A stretch of 64,000 bases of DNA from Agrypnia vestita (taxonomy: Eukaryota > Arthropoda > Insecta > Trichoptera > Phryganeidae). The notes below the pieces were generated by a model. The model saw only the letters and a list, made by a program, of their open reading frames with translations. It had not been told where the DNA came from and made no database searches. Location of the stretch: positions 185,532 to 249,531 of the forward strand of contig JADDOH010000482.1 of assembly GCA_016648135.1 (NCBI GenBank). Direction: 5' to 3'. The position numbers were made by a program, and so were the translations under genes. Below are positions 1 to 12,129 of this stretch, one piece after another; within the stretch, counting starts at the first letter, position 1; each line of letters begins with the position of its first letter.

Positions 1-844
1 GGGCGGTGTAAACCTTTAATTCATAGCATCCTTATAAGTGTAATACCTTGGTTTAGAGATTTTTCTTGTCTATCCATTCATATTCCTTTCTTGTCGTTTT
101 CAAATTATAACAAATTGCCATGTTTCGTCAGAGTTACCCGCTTCCAAATCTTCTTAAAATATCGACTAGCTTAATGTTTTCTAAAGCATTAAACTAATTG
201 CTCCAATTTCTAGAAGTATTGATTGTATGTTGTGCCGTAACCTTATATGAAGTTTGTCGAATTCTCTTTACACCCTCTTGAATCAAGGGATGCTAATTCT
301 GAGGGTTGGAGTGTATGATAGCCGGGTTAAGGAGGATATTGACAGAGGGATGTCATCAATACAAACAGTTTGTCGGGACTGGGGGACCCGCATTGCGATG
401 TTTGTTGGATGGGCGGTGCTTCAAGTGCTCGGGTAAAACGAAATAATATTGTCCCCTTTACAGGGGTTAATGCAATCTCGTGTTGAATGGTTAAGTAAGG
501 TTAGTTTATGATAGTTCAGGTTTGTTCAGATACTGGCTAAGTTAGATTAAGTAAACTTATATTAGATCTTGTTTACTGCTATTCAGGTAGGATGTTTTCA
601 TCGCGAAAGGGTTTCGAAGGTAAACTCACTGGTATATCAATATATGTTGTGAGAAAATTCAATAATGAACTCTGACATATATTTTGTAACCGCTCCTGCA
701 TATAATGTTGTTTTCCATGTATCTATTTCTTCCTCATTCGTCAAACAACTAATCAATGTTCTTATTAATTGTTGTTTCATTCCCACCGAGTCTAAATATC
801 TGGATTAGTTAATGTTAATCTAGTTAATTAATCAAATTAATAAT
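1..844. other. non-coding, unassigned
   Basis: AT-rich sequence without a recognisable gene. A patch at about 280-480 is richer in G and C and has a 60-codon open frame (254-436, +), but the peptide resembles no family I know and it has no splice context. It could be a decayed repeat. Confidence 0.4.
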
Positions 845-1402
845 GAAAAACATTAATAACCTTGCAGCACTACATTTCTGCCGTGATTATGAGTCGAAAA
901 TGTTCAAGCTATATCAATAGTTATATTGATTATTGTTATATTATATATATTATAGTTATATATATTAACTATTGATATTATTAATCATCTAATATCAATA
1001 GTTATGGAGTTATGCAATATCAAAGTTTGCATTTTTTAAAAAATATTTCTGGCTTATTTTTTACAAAACGTTGAACCATCATCACAGTATCTTATATTGA
1101 TTATGAAAAATACATTTGTTTTAATACAAGTTACATAAATAAAATGATAAAAACCTAGCAGAAATTCCAATTGGAATGATTTCCAACTGGAATTCGAAGG
1201 TTTTTGTTATTTTATTTGACTTGTATGAAAAATAATATTTTTCAATATTCGATATAAGTTTCTGTAATGATTGTCCAACGTTTTACAAAAAATAAGTCAA
1301 AAATTGATGTCGCATATCTCCATAATAACTATTGGTTGCTGGAACATTTTCGACTCATAATCAAGGCAAGAATATAGCCCTGCGAGGTTATTAATGTTTT
1401 CA
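845..1402. mobile_element. foldback/MITE with long inverted arms, copy 1
   Basis: The two ends are long imperfect inverted repeats. The left arm contains GATTATGAGTCGAAAATGTT near 885 and its reverse complement lies near 1345. Both arms continue outward through an ATTAATAACC motif and inward through a TAGTTATGGAG-type block, leaving a short central loop near 1160. A second full copy lies at 52214-52683 and a partial one near 26.8 kb, so this is a repeat family rather than a chance palindrome. No open frame is present, so the element is non-autonomous. The superfamily is unassigned because no clear target duplication is visible. Confidence 0.8.
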
Positions 1403-1993
1403 AAATAACTCTGTATATAGCCAATGATTCAAAATATCGAAATAGATACGAGATTGATATACCTATACAGATTACGATAACAAGCTCGAGTAACTTTAAT
1501 TTAAAACATGCCATTCTAATATGTATATCACCTTCCCAGACCGTAATTTGAACCACAGCGATCAATGACGCAATGGTTCCGAAATACAAAATGGGTCACA
1601 CAATTATTTGATCTTTGAAATGGCGTGCAAAATTACACTCGCCATCGTGAGGAGCATTCATTCCATGCACCCACTCATGACGTCATGATGTAACATTTCA
1701 ATTTCACTTGTTTCACTATAATCATGTGAAAATATATCTAACGAACCACTTAAAATTCGACATAATTAATGTAAATCATTAAATTGAAAAAATAGTGCAA
1801 TTGGTAATATATTTTCCCGGCTAGAGAATGTTCCGGATTCAGCGAGACTCGCTGATAAATTTACATTTTTTATACATAGATTTTTTCTTCTTCGTGATTC
1901 ATTTGTTTTTTAATTGTTAAAAAACGTATGTGTGCAAAATCCATTTATGATAGAGTAAGGAATTAAGCTGTTAGGAAAAAATGTAAAGCTGAT

Positions 1994-2430
1994 GAAACTA
2001 ACCCATAAAAAACAAGTTTTTATTACACTCCCTTTCTCATTTACTAGTAGAAACTGGTTTGGCGCTTAACCTACGCGTTGGGCTTCGGTCGGGCGACGCT
2101 ACAAAAGGGAGTAATAAAAAATTTCCAAAAATCCAAAATTATACCATAATCAGGTTTAGTGTCTACCAGATGCGTCGCAGTCTCTTCATACAACTTAGTA
2201 AGTTTTATGAAAAAAACATTAAAAATTTCTAAATATCCAAAATTATACTATAATTATTAATTTTTTAACGAAAATTTGATAGATCTTCTTGATCGTCGCC
2301 ACGAGTCTGCTTGCAAAGTTTCAGCTCGATTGGATCACGGGAAAAGGGTTAAAAATCGATCCAAAGTTTTTTCGTCAAGAAAACAAGCAAGCAGCCGCCA
2401 CGAGTCTGAAAGCACGAAAGGAAGTAAATA
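1994..2430 (+). mobile_element. non-autonomous TIR element (family A), copy 1
   Basis: One of three related copies (others 45894-46190 + and 52734-53208 -). It starts with a TTATTACACTCCCTTTC-type end and finishes with an imperfect inverted version (GAAAGGAAGTAA). A highly conserved interior block reads TTTCAGCTCGATTGGATCAC followed by GGGAAAAGGGTTAAAAATCG. It contains no transposase. It abuts a LINE fragment with almost no spacer, suggesting one inserted into or beside the other. Confidence 0.7.
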
Positions 2431-2432
2431 GG

Positions 2433-2667
2433 GTTGCTCAGATGGTTTGAGCATGTTGAGCGAATGAATGGTAAGAAAATATATGACGCAAGTGTTGACG
2501 GCACCAGAAAGAAAGGACGACCGCGGAAGACGTGGATTGACCAGAATTACGAGGTACTGTTAGGAGCCTCGATAATCGTCGAGCTTGTATGTGAAGGTGT
2601 ATGAATGTGGATAGAAGAGTGTAGCGCTCTGTCCTCTTCTGTCTTCCCCGCGGAGAAACAGCTTGAT
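2433..2667 (+). mobile_element. LINE-A reverse transcriptase C-terminus fragment
   Basis: This is a frame-broken copy of the LINE whose C-terminal protein is read best at 16556-16960 and 51571-51876. The recognisable order is a WFxHVERMN-like block, then KKIYDASVDG, GRPRKTW and CMRRCMNVD-like segments, ending near a GGAGAAACAGC-type 3' end. It is 5'-truncated and damaged. Unlike the other copies it lacks the TTAG tail. Confidence 0.75.
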
Positions 2668-2679
2668 GCTAATTAAGTA

Positions 2680-4200
2680 TTAAATAACTATGTTCTAAAA
2701 TAGCATCAATAATATAAAAATAATATTAGGTGCGTGTGTATTTTGCAACTAAAATAAGTATTGCTAAAAAAATTTACCATGGAACCATGACAGAAAAAAA
2801 AATCGCAACTAAAATAACAATTTATAGTTATTGGTGATACAAAATTTCTACTTACCTAATGCATTAAAAAATACTTTATTTTGTTAAAAGTTCAATGTAT
2901 GAGTCGTCTAGTTCAATAACTTGTATCAGATGAAAAAAATGTATCAAAAATACATTTAAGATGATTTTTTAAAAATTAAATCTCTCCCCCTTTTAAAATG
3001 GTGTTTTCAAAAGCACCTTTGCATTTAAAACTATAATATTATTTCATCCAATAGTGACGACAGTTATGTTAACCAAGTATATAAAAATATTAACACTAGG
3101 TAATTACATTGTAGAAAATAATAACAATCAAAATTAAAATAGTGTTCAATTTCAAAATCCCTTCTCTACATTTAAAACAATCATTCATTCATTTATGATG
3201 ACAGTTCTGTTTACTAAATCATAATATTTACATTAATTATATATGTATATTTTTTTTAATGAATGAAATCAAAGAATGAAAAACAAATAACATGATATAG
3301 GAAATACAATTATAATAATAAGTTTAAATGCTTTTCATCACTTATATATGAACACAGCAAGCGTAGAGATAAAAAGTATAATATATTATACAAGAAATAT
3401 AAACTATTGATTTCTTTGCATATTTTATTTTATTTATCAGTTAGCGAGAATCCTTAAACATATATGTACGTGTTTATGAAATCAGGCGACATTAAGTAAT
3501 CAAAGTGGTTTATGCAAAGTTTTTTTAGTTCTTTTAAATTAATAATTATGTTCAGCCACAGAATTAGCGCTGCAACATCAAAAGAAAATTAAAATGTTTG
3601 ACGTTAATTTTTTTTTCTCTTAATGGATCACTTTAATATTTGGAATACACTTTTTGCACGCAAGGATTAGTATCCAAAGATTATTTCTAAATAATACTGT
3701 GTCTGGAAATAAGCACATTTCTTACATGTTTCTCTGCATCTAACGCGCCCGATAACGACGTTAAACATGACCCCAAATATTTGATCTTTTGCTTAGCCCG
3801 GGTAGCGGTCGGTTTCGTATAAATATTTATCGGATGCGAATATTTTTGTTTCTTTTTTCTAGTTCCAACGAAATATTCAAGAAGACCAATGAAGTTCAGC
3901 AGAGATCGTAACATCCATAACAACACGACCGGGAAAAATACAGTTTTATAAAATAGCTGAGAAAGATATCGAGAGAAGAATAAGAGGAACGATGCTTTGA
4001 ATACAATAACTTCTAATAGAAACAACACCAATACTCTTCACAAATTTCCCAGTTCCGAAATTAGAAAATATTTACACAAAAATATCTGTTATACAAATAA
4101 TTAATGAAAATATTTATAAAAACTTGAAACAAGCATGTCCTTAAATTTTTAAAATAATTCCGAAAAACTAAAATGCAACACGATACAATTTTTTTTTAAA
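2680..4200. other. non-coding AT-rich stretch
   Basis: No repeat family or gene is recognised. A 114-codon open frame at 3687-4031 (-) encodes a hydrophobic N-terminal half and a basic C-terminal half. It lies just beyond the solo LTR at 4214-4829 in the same orientation, so it might be retroelement interior, but no gag, pol or env motif is visible. Confidence 0.35.
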
Positions 4201-4213
4201 TTATATATTTTTT

Positions 4214-4829
4214 CATGAGCCGTGGCTGCGAGAAACAAATAAAAGCACTAAAAATTAATTAGCGATTTATTAATTAGTGATTAATTAACTTTTAAATGGA
4301 TAAAGTCACGTAACACGAATTAAACTTAACACTATTCTTTAAAGCACCCTATTTCGTAAACTATCACTCGTCTATGAACACTTTGTTATGGCTGAGAATA
4401 CTTTATTTAATATTCACTACAACATTCCATTCAGTTCTCGCTTGTAATAGTCGCATTTTTTATGTCGCCGCTTACTTAAGAACTCGCTTGATTATTTCGC
4501 TCGATATTTGCCACTACGAAATTCCACGACTGGATACAACACCGCACGTACTTCGCACCGATCGAAATGTCAAAACAACTCTTTTTTTGCGCAGTTGTCG
4601 GTCGCGCTTTATATAGGCGAAACGCTGGTTTTTCCAATCTTCTAGATTATTATAGTGTAACTATATCGTCCCCGTCATTTCGAGGCTTTTCCAGGCGTTC
4701 CTATACATTGTCTATAACTCTAGAGTTCTGCAGATTGTTCTATAAGGTACTAGATAGAGGCTAAGATCTTATTATCATCATTGACATATTTCGAGGCACT
4801 CTGTACGTAATCTCTTTTTGCCATCACGA
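4214..4829 (-). mobile_element. solo LTR, copy 1 (diverged)
   Basis: Read on the minus strand it aligns along its length with the LTR-like unit at 33944-34575. Shared landmarks, in order, are a GATGGCAAAAAGAGA start, a TATATAAAG promoter box near 4612, a GTGCGAAGTACG block, AGCGAAATAATCAAGC, and a TTAATTAATT then AGCCACG end. The first bases of the LTR are degraded. No internal region or partner LTR in the same orientation was found, so it is best read as a solo LTR. Short open frames inside it (4374-4764) are not genes. Confidence 0.8.
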
Positions 4830-5194
4830 ATCATGGAATCATCAATATATTTAAGAATAAAGCATTTTAATAACCTACATAAAAAAAATTGAGATTATAA
4901 CTGAGAGTAAGCAAATAAAAAATAAATTTATTGAACACTCCATAAATACAATTAAACAATATTTTGTTTAAATATACGTGCCTATAAAAATATGTAATAA
5001 TAATACCTAAAGTGTAATCTTTTATACATAATTGGTCTAAAGGCAATGACATGAATCAAAATTTCAAAATGTTTTTTTTATTTTTTTATGAAAGAGCTTT
5101 AAGTAAATTAATGGATTAATAATGGTGACGAAAACATTGAATATACTAGGTCACAAATTTTTATAAAGGTACCAGATGAAACCAAATCATCATG

Positions 5195-5400
5195 TTGAGG
5201 CTCCTTACATGACCATCCTCCAGTATCTGGTTAATCTGATCATGCTACGTCTTCCGCGGTCGTCCTCTCTTTCTGGTGCCGTCAACTCTTGCGTCTTACC
5301 ATTCTTTCCTCATGCATTCACTCAACATGCCCAAACCATCTGAGCGATCCTTTTTTCATTCCATCTACTATGCTAAGATCTGCTTTACATTATCTTTTTT
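5195..5400 (-). mobile_element. LINE-A fragment
   Basis: The minus strand holds the RWFGH(V/I)ERM region, a KKDASVDGTRKRGRPRKT-like block and the start of the EDG segment of the LINE-A C-terminus, with frameshifts. It ends where a diverged tRNA-derived SINE (5401-5543) begins. That junction may reflect a nested insertion. Confidence 0.7.
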
Positions 5401-5543
5401 CGATTTTTCTCTATTTTTCCCTATTTTCAAATAAAGGTAAACGCTTATAAATATGACTAAATTGATGAAGCTTTCAAATGGAACTCGAACCGCCTGACCA
5501 TTGTAAAGGCGAGAGTCACAACCACGACACCAACAAACTACTT
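5401..5543 (-). mobile_element. diverged tRNA-derived SINE
   Basis: The minus strand starts with a tRNA-like head (TTGGTGTCGTGGTTGTGAC as box A, GGTTCGAGTTCC as box B). It continues into the same body as the SINEs at 18888-19063 and 59772-59956 (ATAAGCGTTTACCTTTATTTG). It is clearly older than those copies. Confidence 0.6.
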
Positions 5544-5762
5544 GTTTCTGTCAAAAGATTAAATAAGCCAAGGTACATATTGTTTTTCACGATCTCAAAA
5601 TTAACACATACTTGAACCTCACTTTGTTTTCTCCTTCCGATCTATGATATATATATAAAATTAATGAAAGACTGTAAGAAATTTATTTTGCTTTTAGCTG
5701 AAATTTTGTCGAGACACGGATTGTATTAGATGATGGCAAGCTTAATCTTTCAAAGAGCTTAA
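5544..5762. other. non-coding spacer
   Basis: AT-rich sequence between the SINE and the open frame at 5763; nothing is recognised in it. Confidence 0.4.
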
Positions 5763-5957
5763 ATGTCGTGTTTATCACAGAGATGCTGCTGTGAGATAAT
5801 CCGCAGTAAAGGGAGAGATAATTCGCTAAAGGAGAAGTCAAGTCCCAACTTAATAGCTGCCAATGTGATGTACCATCAATATTGCTTTGAAGAATTTGAC
5901 AAGCATTTTGTTAAACCCTCGAAAATAATGATGGCACACGAGTATTCAAATTTGTAG
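5763..5957 (+). pseudogene. fragment with a YHxxC-type motif
   Basis: A 64-codon frame encodes a segment with several Cys near its start, then a charged stretch and a LIAANVMYHQYCFEEF motif. An (A)A..(Y)H..C...(F/Y) arrangement of this kind recurs, as I recall, in large uncharacterised and transposon-associated proteins of insects and cnidarians. It is short, has no clear splice sites and sits among repeats, so a decayed fragment is the likeliest reading. The function is unknown. Confidence 0.35.
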
Positions 5958-6129
5958 AGAAACGTCAATTTCATTGTCCGTATTTAATTTGGAAAGGGAT
6001 TAACTTTAACGATTTTAAGTATTAATTGTCATGTAATTGGCACATAACTGTCATACAGTTAACTTATTTATATTCTTTACTAATTGAATAATACCTACGA
6101 TTTATCATTTATTATTTTGATATTAACAA

Positions 6130-6235
6130 ATTATTGAACCTGCAATGGGATTCGAAACGTCGGCTAGAAAGGTTGTAAAAATACGACATAATACGCCAGA
6201 AAACACAAACCAGAAAATTAAAGAGTTTATTGTCG
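6130..6235 (+). mobile_element. PLE-type terminal remnant, family 5
   Basis: It contains CCTGCAATGGGATTCGAAAC and then GTCGGCTAGAAA, matching the 3' half of the hammerhead-like unit seen intact at 28654-28684. It continues with a GCCAGAAAACACAAACCAGA block shared with 20913-21012 and 43482-43610. The CTGATGA half is lost. Confidence 0.55.
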
Positions 6236-6239
6236 TATC

Positions 6240-6595
6240 ATTAAATATTTTTATCATTTCAAATATTAAAAATAATATACAATGATTTAATTTCAGTACG
6301 ATACTCCTCTTCTAAACACAAGCGATCGCTTGCATAAATAGTTATTCGTTAGTTGGGGACCATTAAAAATCTATACCGGCACAAATCTTCCCAATATTTG
6401 GTCCCGACTGTTAAAGTCGTTACTACGTTCCGCATTAGAATTTATTATTTGTTTTATGTGTGTATCGATCATGAAACTTTTTAAAAGGTGTAGTTATTCA
6501 ATATTACTTAACAGAATTCTAGACAACTGGACGTGTTACTTTCTTTTCACTTTTTATTTCAATTTCATATTTTACGCGGTCGGGTTTTTAGATTT
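6240..6595. other. non-coding
   Basis: AT-rich sequence without a recognisable gene or repeat, except a short GCGATCGC palindrome near 6323. Confidence 0.4.
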
Positions 6596-6599
6596 TTTA

Positions 6600-6930
6600 A
6601 ATTTAATTTTTTTATTATAGCTTCAAAACGTCTAGTGGAAGAAATGACCCGCGAAAAGTGTCTGGTGATGATTAATATGTGAGTATGTGGGGATGAATAA
6701 TATACTGTCCCGTTAAAATTTAAAAGAAATCCGGTCTGTAACATATATTTATGTTATACTTACTAATTTTTTTGTACCTGTATTACCTGTTATCTGCTAA
6801 AATCCCCCGAATTAAAATGTCATAATATCCAAACCTTCTTGTCTACTATAGTGTACATGTACAGAAAATATTTCACGTTTGATACTATAACCTAATTCTG
6901 GCGGTCGCCGACTCTTGGCCTATAAGTTAT
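6600..6930 (+). mobile_element. MITE family B, right half
   Basis: It is near identical to the right halves of the elements at 18320-19285 and 20185-20675. Landmarks are AATGACCCGCGAAAAG, CTGTCCCGTTAAA, CCCCCGAATTAAAATGTC and a terminal CTGGCGGTCGCCGACTC. The left half is missing. There is no coding capacity. Confidence 0.7.
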
Positions 6931-7250
6931 GTGAGCGAAGTACAAGAATTGTTGTATCAAAGTTTCGATCTGTTTCACTGTTGCCAAGAGAAGAATACAA
7001 GTAATTTTTTTTATGAATTTATTATTTTTCTAAATTGCGAGAAAGATTCTGTGCTTTTTGAGATTGTAACAATCGCAGCAGAGATATATTGTCTAAACAA
7101 TATTTTAACTGCTATCTTGACAGAGGGCAACCATTGCTCATCTCGAGAAATTTAGTGTTATTAATATAACGCCGCTACGTTCAGAAATCCTCTGAAATAT
7201 TTTCGGATAAACGCTTTTGCCATCTGCAGACCTTTCAGAAAATATATTTA

Positions 7251-7690
7251 ACTAGCTGTAACCCGTCAAAAATGACGGTAATTTTTCATGCCGGTTCCTA
7301 AAGAATAAGTATTGGCCAACACACATGCAATAGTAATAACGATTTTTATCAAAATATTTTAACTTTTTTTCTACATTTCCTCTGCCGGCAGTTAAATGAA
7401 CTATTTCAAACCCTGGCGATTGGGCGGAACATGAAATGGTTTGCGTCTTTGCTAAGTCCTATATGATCTGTATTTTTGACTGGTAATACAGGCTCGGTGA
7501 TAGCAACATCTCTATCATTGCCGCCTTCGGATTTGTTGGCCCGGAGTTCAAGCCCCATCTCCGGCCGTTTAATTTCGTTTTTTTTAGGAATAAATTATAA
7601 CGAAATTACGGACCTTACACGAAGTTACGGGGACAGATAGACAGACAGATAGACAGACGGACGGACGGACAGACAACGAAATTATATGTC
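7251..7690 (+). mobile_element. GACA-tract repeat, long form
   Basis: It starts with CTAGCTGTAACCCGTCAAAA, in which CCGTCA and TGACGG form a small hairpin, then CCGGTTCCTAA. A middle block with a tRNA-like box B (GAGTTCAAGCCCC) precedes a tract of GACA/GACG units and an ACGAAATTAT end. Two other long copies (15311-15780, 56000-56258) and several short ones share this layout. It is non-autonomous and probably SINE-like; class uncertain. Peptides predicted from its antisense strand are not genes. Confidence 0.75.
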
Positions 7691-9520
7691 TGATGTGAAG
7701 GTTTTTCGTTGACCTTTAAGCTCACCCTAAAATAGGGGTGTCCCTCATGATAACGACATTTTAAATGAATTGAAATGTTTAATAATTCCTTCCCTAACCG
7801 CAAGAATCAGGTAAATTTTGTCTGTGTGTAAGATGCATTTTTCTCTAGGTCCAATGGGGTTACCAATTTGTACTTAAATTATTCTTGTACCGGATAAATA
7901 ACGCAAATATATTTTCTTTTCTCTTTTTTCTCTGTGATCAATACCGACAGAATTATGATTTCAACAAAATCTTTTCCGAGATATAAAATTATACAAAACT
8001 AACGCCCTATGCCGAACCATTAAATAATATTTCAGAAATAAATCCCACCGCTTAGACTTATAAGTAATGGATATAAAACACAGGGGCAAATAAAAATACT
8101 TTTACTATGGAACAACATCACTATACTTACTTGGGAGTTAAATGGTACAATATATTGTTCTCACAAAACAAAATTCAATCAATTTCAAAATACGAGCAGT
8201 TTAAGAAGGAAGTCAAATCCTTGAATTTGGGCAGCGATGTATTGTAACATTGCCTAGATATTTCAAATGGATTATGTTTTTAAAACGTCTACTTCTAATT
8301 TGATTTGAAAGTACTCCTCCCATAAACACGAGCTATTGGCTCATATTATGGCGAGTATAATGGCATATTTAGAATGTAATAACATAGGCGTAATTTATTT
8401 TATAAAAATCACTGTATATGTACAAAATCTCTTTCTGGATCTACTTCATCGTGCTGTGTCCTCTATTTTAGTTTTACTTATGTCTACATTTCGGACACGA
8501 TCATGTAGAGATTTTCTAGAAATGGATCTCAGCACATTCATTTCAAATTATTCATTTCATTGAAAATGTTGCATTTATTAATATTGTGACATGTCCTGTT
8601 AGAAGAAAGCCTCGGCAGTCGAAGAAACACGAATGAATGTGGATGAGGAAAAAGTTGTTAGAAAGTCAGAGCAGAAGAGTATTGCCGTTTATCCCTTACA
8701 CCTACGTTGTATTAATATTTCAAAACATTCATAAAAACTTAAACTCAAAAAACGAGTAACACGTCTCAGACGCATGTACCATACAACTTCAATATAGAAT
8801 ATATTTTTTCCGACATATTTCTTTCTCTTTTCTTACTACAAGGTTACTAAGTCCCGTAATAACTTTCTTATCTATAGTTATCCGCCTGCGAATCTCCCAT
8901 AAAATGTTCCGATATTCTTAAATGCCGATATAAACGCGCCAATTCAATTTTTCTATTTTAAAAATTTTGCGAGAATTTTAAATTAAACGTAAAATAAATA
9001 ATTTCATTAAAATTATTTTTCATCGACAACGACAGTCTTATTTGTGGAAACGTGATAATACACATGTGATATAATGAGGCCGTAATTATCCTTTGTGGTT
9101 GTTTTCCTTGAATTTCTCCCTTAATGGTTATTTTTGTTAATGTAAGCAAAAAATACCAAATTACCTACTTGTGTATTATAATATAATGTCTCTCAGTATG
9201 TGAGATAATTAATGAACAAAAATTTAAAAGAAAACATTTAATTTGATATCACGGTTTTCTAGTGTGCCCAAAAAACGCTTAGAAAGCTCCTTTCATTTTT
9301 GCCCGCAAAATGGATACAAATTAATAGCCCGCGGGCTTGGCAAGAACACATGACTTCGCTGATATTACAATTCTTACAAAAATAATATATTTAATTCATG
9401 TTTCAAATTAAAACATTAAGTGGCTGGTTGCTAACTGAATAAGCAGGTTTGTAATTATTTCATCGTGCGGTAATATGGCGGGCGTTCTCACTCTTATTAT
9501 CTACAATTTTAATTCCAGAA
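7691..9520. other. non-coding stretch
   Basis: AT-rich sequence. Frames of 60-75 codons at 8336-8563 (+) and 8958-9149 (-) have low complexity and no recognisable motif. No repeat family shared with the rest of the window was identified. Confidence 0.4.
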
Positions 9521-9523
9521 AGT

Positions 9524-9568
9524 TACGAATTTACGTACCGACAGACAAACAACGAAATTATTGTATTT
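9524..9568 (+). mobile_element. GACA-tract repeat, 3' end only
   Basis: Only the tail is present: a GTTACGAATTTACG-like piece, two GACA units and AACGAAATTATTGT. Confidence 0.5.
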
Positions 9569-9689
9569 AGATCCAACGCGTAGATAGATATAAATTATTC
9601 TTTGGCGAACTTATGGAATTGAGAAATCCGTAATCGTGAAACGACATTTAGTAAAAAATTACTTTATTGTATAAACTGATGGACAGTAA

Positions 9690-10290
9690 TTCTAATATTC
9701 TTTTGAAAAGTATACTGCAAACAAGCAAAATCTAAAACTTAAAGTACGTGTATTTTCTTCTACCTGTCGTCGACTGTTGGAGTAGGGTCTCCTGGTCCTT
9801 AGGCTGTACGTTCTTCTGTCCTGGATATCGTCACCCAATCCATGTCTCTGCATCCGATCATCCCCTTGCACCACCCATGAATTTTTGCTCTTCCTCTGTA
9901 TATAATTCGGGAAGATCCATGGAGATCGCCTGGTTAATAATGTGATCGGGTGCTCTGCGTCCAACGTGGCTATACCATCTCAATCGCCTTTCCTTCATCT
10001 TTATATTGATGTCTGTGACACCCAGGCTGACACAAATGTGTGAACTTTTTATTTTGCCTCTTAGGGACACTCCACATGACCATCTATGCATGCGCATTTC
10101 AGTTGTTTCTAGCTGCCTATCGTACAGCATTCAGAACCATTGAGGAAGGCGGGTCTGACAATTGAGTGGTATACTTTCTCTTTTAATTTTAATGGAATTT
10201 TTGGATCACAAAGGACACCTGTTATGGATCTAAACGTCATCCATCCCACATTAATTGTACGTGTTTTGTAATTGTATTTGTTGCACATCC
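9690..10290 (-). mobile_element. LINE-B reverse transcriptase C-terminus, frameshifted
   Basis: Read on the minus strand. One frame gives WMTFRSITGVLCDPKIP, then LKEKVYHSIVRPAFLNGSEC. The next gives LETTEMRMHRW, SLGVTDINIKMKERRLRWYSH and a DHIINQAI segment, followed by a damaged extreme C-terminus. This matches the thumb and post-RT region of non-LTR retrotransposons, where the usual text is LYGSECW, EMRMLRW and RLRWYGH. At least two frameshifts are present, so it is dead. It belongs to a different family from LINE-A. Confidence 0.85.
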
Positions 10291-10299
10291 TTCATCGTT

Positions 10300-11140
10300 A
10301 TGGATGACTCAGGATATTCAAAGAAGTTTAAAGGATATTCAACGGATATATCGTCCCTTTAGAGGTGAAACTCACAAAATGTCATTGGAAGTAGTATTGA
10401 AATATACATTGAACATGTGATATTAAAATTATTTAAAATGTTCAAATTATGATTTTTACCAATAAACAACTAAAAATAGACACGGAATATTTACTTAATG
10501 ATTTCTACCTGGAATAGAGATGGAAAAAATATATATCTTTGTATTCCTAACACATTTTAACCAATATTGCGGTTAGTTTGTTTTACCTTTAACGGGACAA
10601 TATATATTTTGATATTATACTAGCAAAAAATTATACGTGATATTGGCAGCATTTTTAATATTTTCATTAACTTGAATACAAATAACATGAATAAATTGTA
10701 TTGTATAACGTGCCCAAAAACAGGAATCTAATTAATTTCACTCGGTGGGTGATGAAATAGATCCGATCAAAGAAATGAAGCAATTAATATTCAACACTTT
10801 AAAGATCGATATGTCAGTTTGATGTTAATGTGAGATGGCTGGCACCTTGTAAGTTTCGTTTTAGATTATTCCATGTCCAGTTTCTGTCCCATAACGGGAT
10901 GCCTCTTCCAAAGTTTCGACAGAATATCAAGGTCTTCGGGGACCCTTGGCAGCTTAGAGGCAACAGATTAAACTGTGTAGGTAGAAGACTCTGAGAATAT
11001 CAGTTGACAGTTATGTGGAATACACTAAAACCAATTCAATATACATACATATATAACAAACCGAAAGTCTATATTTCCACAACAGATATATTTTCATATA
11101 ATTAGTAAAAATACACAGTTTTCAGCACTTATTGAAAATT
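10300..11140. other. non-coding stretch
   Basis: AT-rich, with no gene recognised and no strong repeat signature. Confidence 0.4.
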
Positions 11141-11144
11141 TTAA

Positions 11145-11175
11145 CATGCTCCAGCGCTATTGGTCCCTTCATCAG
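11145..11175 (-). ncRNA. degenerate hammerhead-like core (PLE family 1)
   Basis: The minus strand has CTGATGAAGGGACC and then a GCATG end where intact relatives read GAAACATG. The first core half is intact and the second is damaged. It is a fossil copy of the unit at 16443-16470. Confidence 0.4.
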
Positions 11176-11528
11176 ACTACAATTTACACTCAATTTATAA
11201 TATTTTTTTTCTTTTTTGAAGAAGATATATTTTCATTTTAATGTTTCAGTTTGCTCTTGAAATATTTTATGACGATGTTTTAATTTAAGAAACCAATAAC
11301 ATTATTTCTATACATTTCAATAGAAAAATTCTAATCAATATACAACAAGATTCAATAAAAAAATATGAAAAATATTGATCAAGGGTTTTTTATAAATTTT
11401 TAATATGAAAAAGAGAGTAAAAAAAATAAATTATATATTATATATGTTCCTAAAAAAATTGAACCCTATTTCCACATATGATGATCATGTAATTGTTACT
11501 GCACACGTTTAGAAAAGTAGATAAATAC

Positions 11529-11727
11529 CAGGGCATGCATGAGAACAAGAAGCCAAAAAAATCAAAATTAAAAATATATCTGGCAGAATATTATGAAATA
11601 TTAAGGTCTGAATAACATGCAAATTATTGTGATAGGAATACGAGACAAAGGTATATGTTTTTTGGGTTTATTTTCAAAATATATGCTTTGGAAAAGTGAT
11701 GCTTCTTGTTCTTACTGCACGCCCCTG
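11529..11727. mobile_element. hAT-type MITE with 8-bp target duplication
   Basis: The termini are inverted: CAGGGCATGC...AGAACAAGAAGC at the left and GCTTCTTGTTCTTACTGCAC...CCCCTG at the right. It is flanked exactly by ATAAATAC at 11521-11528 and 11728-11735. An 8-bp duplication with CAGGG-type ends is the hallmark of hAT transposons. At 199 bp with no open frame it is a non-autonomous copy. A diverged relative lies at 26554-26750. Confidence 0.88.
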
Positions 11728-12129
11728 ATAAATACTTATATTTGGGACTAAGTATATGTTTACGCCATCAGTGTTATTCACTTCGATAGCTATGTTTTTG
11801 TTCTTTTCTTATTGTGTTTTAAGATTTAGTTCAAACAGTAGAAACTCAAACGGCTTACCTTGCGATGAAAGCCGCTTGTCGCCGTATGGGGAAATCGCGA
11901 TCCGCCGTCATCTTTATTCTGATCATATTAATGTAAAATATCCGTCACTAAAAGTGTAGGTACACCCGTTCTTTTTCTGTCCAATATTGTATCGAGATGT
12001 TCAAAAGTCAGCCTTACAGCGCCATGTAAATACAAATTTACCGCCGAGAGCTTGACACCTTTAGTTCCATCCTCTGCCGCCAGGCCGAATTTTAAATTTC
12101 ATATATGTCTGTATTGTGTTTGATATGTG

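Noticed and set aside
3687..4031. Possible membrane protein or env-like gene next to an LTR
   Set aside because: Hydrophobicity follows from AT-rich codons; no diagnostic motif and no partner LTR.
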